From Bacteroidota bacterium (GTDB lineage Bacteria; Bacteroidota; Ignavibacteria; Ignavibacteriales; Melioribacteraceae), in NCBI GenBank assembly GCA_023397505.1, contig JAEWUC010000008.1:496001-560000 (forward strand): a DNA stretch of 64,000 nt, given 5' to 3'. This document shows, in pieces, positions 61,347 to 64,000 of this stretch (the stretch's first letter is position 1; every line of letters begins with the position of its first letter). The notes beneath the pieces are model-generated. The model was not told the origin of the DNA. It saw nothing but the letters and a program-made list of their open reading frames with translations, and did not search any database. The translations under genes and the position numbers were made by a program.

Positions 61347-64000
61347 TTAGAATATAGTCCAATATGCCGAAAGTTGCCCTGAAAAATACCGGTAGCTCGA
61401 CTCATCCCGTGTTGTACTTCCGGCGCCAAGTCTGCCGGAGATTAATAAATTTCTCAATGGCTGATAATAAAAATCAAGGTGTCCTTCCATAAGTAAGAAT
61501 TTATTACGTGCAATAAAACCAAGTTTACCCCCGATTGTAACACGCAGCTCGTTTTTGTTCTCAAGTTCGTTGTCAATCCAAATGCTATGCGATTCAAAAT
61601 TTATTGGCGAATAATAATAACTTGCTTTGTACCTGTAATTGGCATAATTATATTCATAACCGAAAGCGAGATCCCGGTAAAAATATTTTCCTATTCTCAA
61701 ATTGAAATCGCTTCCTTCGTTTGCGTCGTTAACTGAAATGTATTGATATGTCCCTGAAAATTTCATCCCGTTGCGGTGCCTGTAGTAGCCGTCTATTCTA
61801 TACAAGCTTGCGTAATTTCTATTGTCTATTAAATAGGGAGAAAATAAAATTAAAGACGCGTCAGAATTCTGATAGGTAAAGCCGATAGAAATAGTGTCGC
61901 GTTTTTCGTAACGAATAAATGCATCTTTTTCATCCCGGAAAAATGCTCCGCGCGCACTGCTTGAACCGAGCCCGGCACCGATATTTAAATTACGAGCGAG
62001 ACGCAAAATTACATGACCTTTAAATGTTGTGAAATTTAAACTGCCGGTAAAATTATATGTGCTTAATGTTGCGGAATCAAGACTTGCTTCGCTGGCACGT
62101 AAATAAGATTTTGCGAATGATACACCAAGCGAAATATAGTTTGTTAAGCCAAGTTCAACCCTCGCACCGAAATTGTGAATTCTAAAACTCAAGTTATCGG
62201 AATAGTATTGTGTTGACGGTGCAATGCTTACATAATTCGGAAATGTTTCGAGCACAGCTGCAAGTCCAGTTATCGGAAGCCAGCCTTTTCTCTGTTCTAC
62301 CATTGATGTTTGTGTTGAATCGAGCTGCCATTCATCAAGCAGGGTATTATAAATTGTTCTTGCCGAATCGTTTTCACCGAGTTTTGCGTAAGAATCCGCA
62401 AGATATAAATTAGCATCGAAGTCTGATGAATCTTGAATAACAAGATCTTTAAACTCGTTAACCGCACTTAGCGAATCGCCCATGGCGTAGTATAGTTTAG
62501 CGCGCTGCATCTGTGCATCGAAATTTGAACCTTGGGCTAAGACTTCGTTATATGTTGATAAAGCTTTCTGGTAATCCTTTGCACAGAAAAGAACGTCGCC
62601 GTATTCCTTGAGTGTTAAAATGTTTGGTTCTGCTTTGCTTAAATAATCTTCGTAGAATGTAAGAGCGCCTTCGCAATCTCCATTCATTACATATTTTCTG
62701 CCTTCTTCAAGAATAGCATAAAGTTTTTCCTCTTCGGCTCGTAATTTTTGCCAATCAATATTGGACTGCAGTTTTACAACATCGTCGTTCGCGGGATCAA
62801 TTCCTTTCGCTTTGTCGGCAAATTCTTGGGCTGATTCGTAATCTCTATCAATTAATTTTAACGAACCCATTGTTACCAATGCTTCTACATTATTAGGGTT
62901 AGAATTTAAAACCTCATCAAGGTATGTTCTTGCAAGTTCGATGTCGCGGTTAATCCATACGGATACTTGTGCACGGAAAAGTTTATATGAAAGATTTGAC
63001 GGATATTCCGTTAAAAGTTCATCCGTGATATTTATGGCTTTGTCAAATTCCCTGTTCCATGCGGAAATCTTTGCCCACTTAAATTTTAATTCGGGATCTT
63101 TTTCATCTTGATAAGTTGCAAAGTATTTATCCATCATTATCATTGCACTGTCGTATTCTGCAAGATATTCAAAATACTGTGCAATTCTTTTCAACGATTC
63201 TTTATCTGTCGGATCACTTTCAAGTTTTGTGCGTGCCAATTCAAGCTGCTCGTTGTAGGTTTTAAGCCGGAATTCGGAAACATAATCCCATTTTTCCTGG
63301 TACCGCTGATCATCGGCGCGTGTTGCGCCGATAATTTTTAATTGATCATATGCTTCTTCAATTCTGTTTGCCGCGATTAATTCATCAACTAATTTGAAAC
63401 GTGTTTCAATATCATTTGGGTTGCGTCGTAAGACCCTGTAGAATCTATCTATCGGGTATTCTCTTTCGAATGCGCGCGGACTTTGTTGATTAATATACGC
63501 TTGATTATTAACCATATCCAAACCGTCTTGTGCTTCCTTAAAAAATGGTTTGATGCCAAGCGCAGTTTCAAAAGCATTTTTTGCAATCGGGTATTTACCA
63601 AGCCACATTGTAAAATATCCGTATCGGCTCCACAGTCGCCAATCGTTAGGATAACGCTCAACATATTTTTTTAGTATTTGTTCGCCTTTAACAATGCTTC
63701 CGGTTTTAGCAAGGATTTCGGTGTATCTAATTATTTCGTCGGGCGAAGCATTATCATCTCGGGCGAGGTATTGATCGTACCACTGCTCGGCTTTATCCCA
63801 AACTTCCATCCAATAATATGATTTGCCGATTTCCAAATAGTTATACGGATTATCGGCATTGATAGCAATTTCTCTAAGATGGCCTTCTATTTTTTTATTC
63901 AGAATAGCGTACCAAATTTCAACTAAACGTGCGAGATTTTTTTCGTACTGACTTTTTTTGTTTTGTTTGCTTTCAAGAGCTACAGCTCTGCGGTAATCTA
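61347..64000 (-). CDS. TPR-repeat protein with C-terminal YaiO-like outer-membrane barrel (5' partial)
   Basis: The frame is open to the window edge, so the true start is outside; the TTG at 63836 is internal and about 884 residues are visible. At least ten TPR-like helical repeats (for example NPNDIETRFKLVDELI, NPNNVEALVTMGSLKLI, DFDANLYLADSYAKLG) fill the first two thirds. The last 260 residues are aromatic amphipathic strands ending SAYWTIF, typical of a YaiO-family barrel. This resembles outer-membrane polysaccharide-export or secretion proteins that combine periplasmic TPRs with a barrel. Function not established. Confidence 0.8.
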   Translation of the reverse strand, partial: DYRRAVALESKQNKKSQYEKNLARLVEIWYAILNKKIEGHLREIAINADNPYNYLEIGKSYYWMEVWDKAEQWYDQYLARDDNASPDEIIRYTEILAKTGSIVKGEQILKKYVERYPNDWRLWSRYGYFTMWLGKYPIAKNAFETALGIKPFFKEAQDGLDMVNNQAYINQQSPRAFEREYPIDRFYRVLRRNPNDIETRFKLVDELIAANRIEEAYDQLKIIGATRADDQRYQEKWDYVSEFRLKTYNEQLELARTKLESDPTDKESLKRIAQYFEYLAEYDSAMIMMDKYFATYQDEKDPELKFKWAKISAWNREFDKAINITDELLTEYPSNLSYKLFRAQVSVWINRDIELARTYLDEVLNSNPNNVEALVTMGSLKLIDRDYESAQEFADKAKGIDPANDDVVKLQSNIDWQKLRAEEEKLYAILEEGRKYVMNGDCEGALTFYEDYLSKAEPNILTLKEYGDVLFCAKDYQKALSTYNEVLAQGSNFDAQMQRAKLYYAMGDSLSAVNEFKDLVIQDSSDFDANLYLADSYAKLGENDSARTIYNTLLDEWQLDSTQTSMVEQRKGWLPITGLAAVLETFPNYVSIAPSTQYYSDNLSFRIHNFGARVELGLTNYISLGVSFAKSYLRASEASLDSATLSTYNFTGSLNFTTFKGHVILRLARNLNIGAGLGSSSARGAFFRDEKDAFIRYEKRDTISIGFTYQNSDASLILFSPYLIDNRNYASLYRIDGYYRHRNGMKFSGTYQYISVNDANEGSDFNLRIGKYFYRDLAFGYEYNYANYRYKASYYYSPINFESHSIWIDNELENKNELRVTIGGKLGFIARNKFLLMEGHLDFYYQPLRNLLISGRLGAGSTTRDESSYRYFSGQLSAYWTIF

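Noticed and set aside
1..64000. CRISPR arrays, tRNA or rRNA genes, IS elements, phage genes
   Set aside because: I saw no regularly spaced repeats, cloverleaf-like intergenic sequence, transposase or phage protein in any frame.

Overview
The window is AT-rich, densely coded bacterial DNA with no phage, plasmid, CRISPR, rRNA or tRNA signature. Gene content points to the Bacteroidota/Chlorobi (FCB) group, most likely an Ignavibacteria-type heterotroph (inference). The indicators are a DUF5686 protein with a CarboxypepD_reg-like domain, DUF4900-like pseudopilin proteins, a Wzi-like outer-membrane protein, LytTR signalling, and a promoter matching the Bacteroidota TAnnTTTG element. A glycyl-radical enzyme and an Ehr-type membrane complex point to anaerobic or facultative life.

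Layout. (1) 1-7.2 kb: six-gene operon for a group-4 hydrogenase-like membrane complex (HyfB-C-E-F-G and an HyfH/HyfI fusion). Its large subunit lacks the Ni-binding cysteines, so it is an energy-converting-hydrogenase-related (Ehr) complex and not a hydrogenase. A 40-residue membrane peptide follows. (2) 7.6-14.9 kb: RND efflux pair, a POT/PTR peptide transporter and a Wzi-like outer-membrane protein. (3) 15-21.9 kb: signalling cluster of a large PAS/GAF kinase, a DUF1684 lipoprotein, a small kinase with a LytTR response regulator, and another PAS kinase. (4) 22-34.4 kb: mixed envelope and housekeeping genes: DUF5686 protein, TIGR01777 epimerase, three-gene pseudopilin-like operon, methyltransferase, amidase, cytochrome c, class II aldolase, Aat, DUF2721 and CBS proteins.

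(5) 34.5-47.1 kb: amino-acid catabolism island. It holds PruA, HMG-CoA lyase, a family III CoA-transferase, L-lysine 6-transaminase, an aldehyde dehydrogenase, MazG-like protein, Xaa-Pro aminopeptidase, and a glycyl-radical trans-4-hydroxy-L-proline dehydratase (HypD) with its activase. PepP, HypD and PruA together suggest that proline- or hydroxyproline-rich (collagen-like) peptides are converted through P5C to glutamate.

(6) 49.5-56.2 kb: compact tryptophan operon trpE-G-D-C-F-B-A on the minus strand. In front of it I can read a complete, apparently undescribed attenuator: a strong promoter, a 29-codon leader peptide with three consecutive Trp codons, two mutually exclusive stems and an intrinsic terminator. 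The promoter places the start of transcription almost on the leader ATG, suggesting a leaderless trpL.

(7) 56.2-64 kb: a truncated duplicate of the acetolactate decarboxylase gene beside the trp promoter, then small membrane and metabolic genes (DUF2147, HXXEE, SDR, Crp/Fnr regulator), the intact lipoprotein-type acetolactate decarboxylase, an M23 peptidase, and a large TPR/YaiO-like protein cut by the window edge.

The strongest points for follow-up are the trp attenuator, the Ni-ligand-free Ehr complex with its fused ferredoxin/NuoB subunit, the hydroxyproline module with a minimal activase, and the partial budA duplication.
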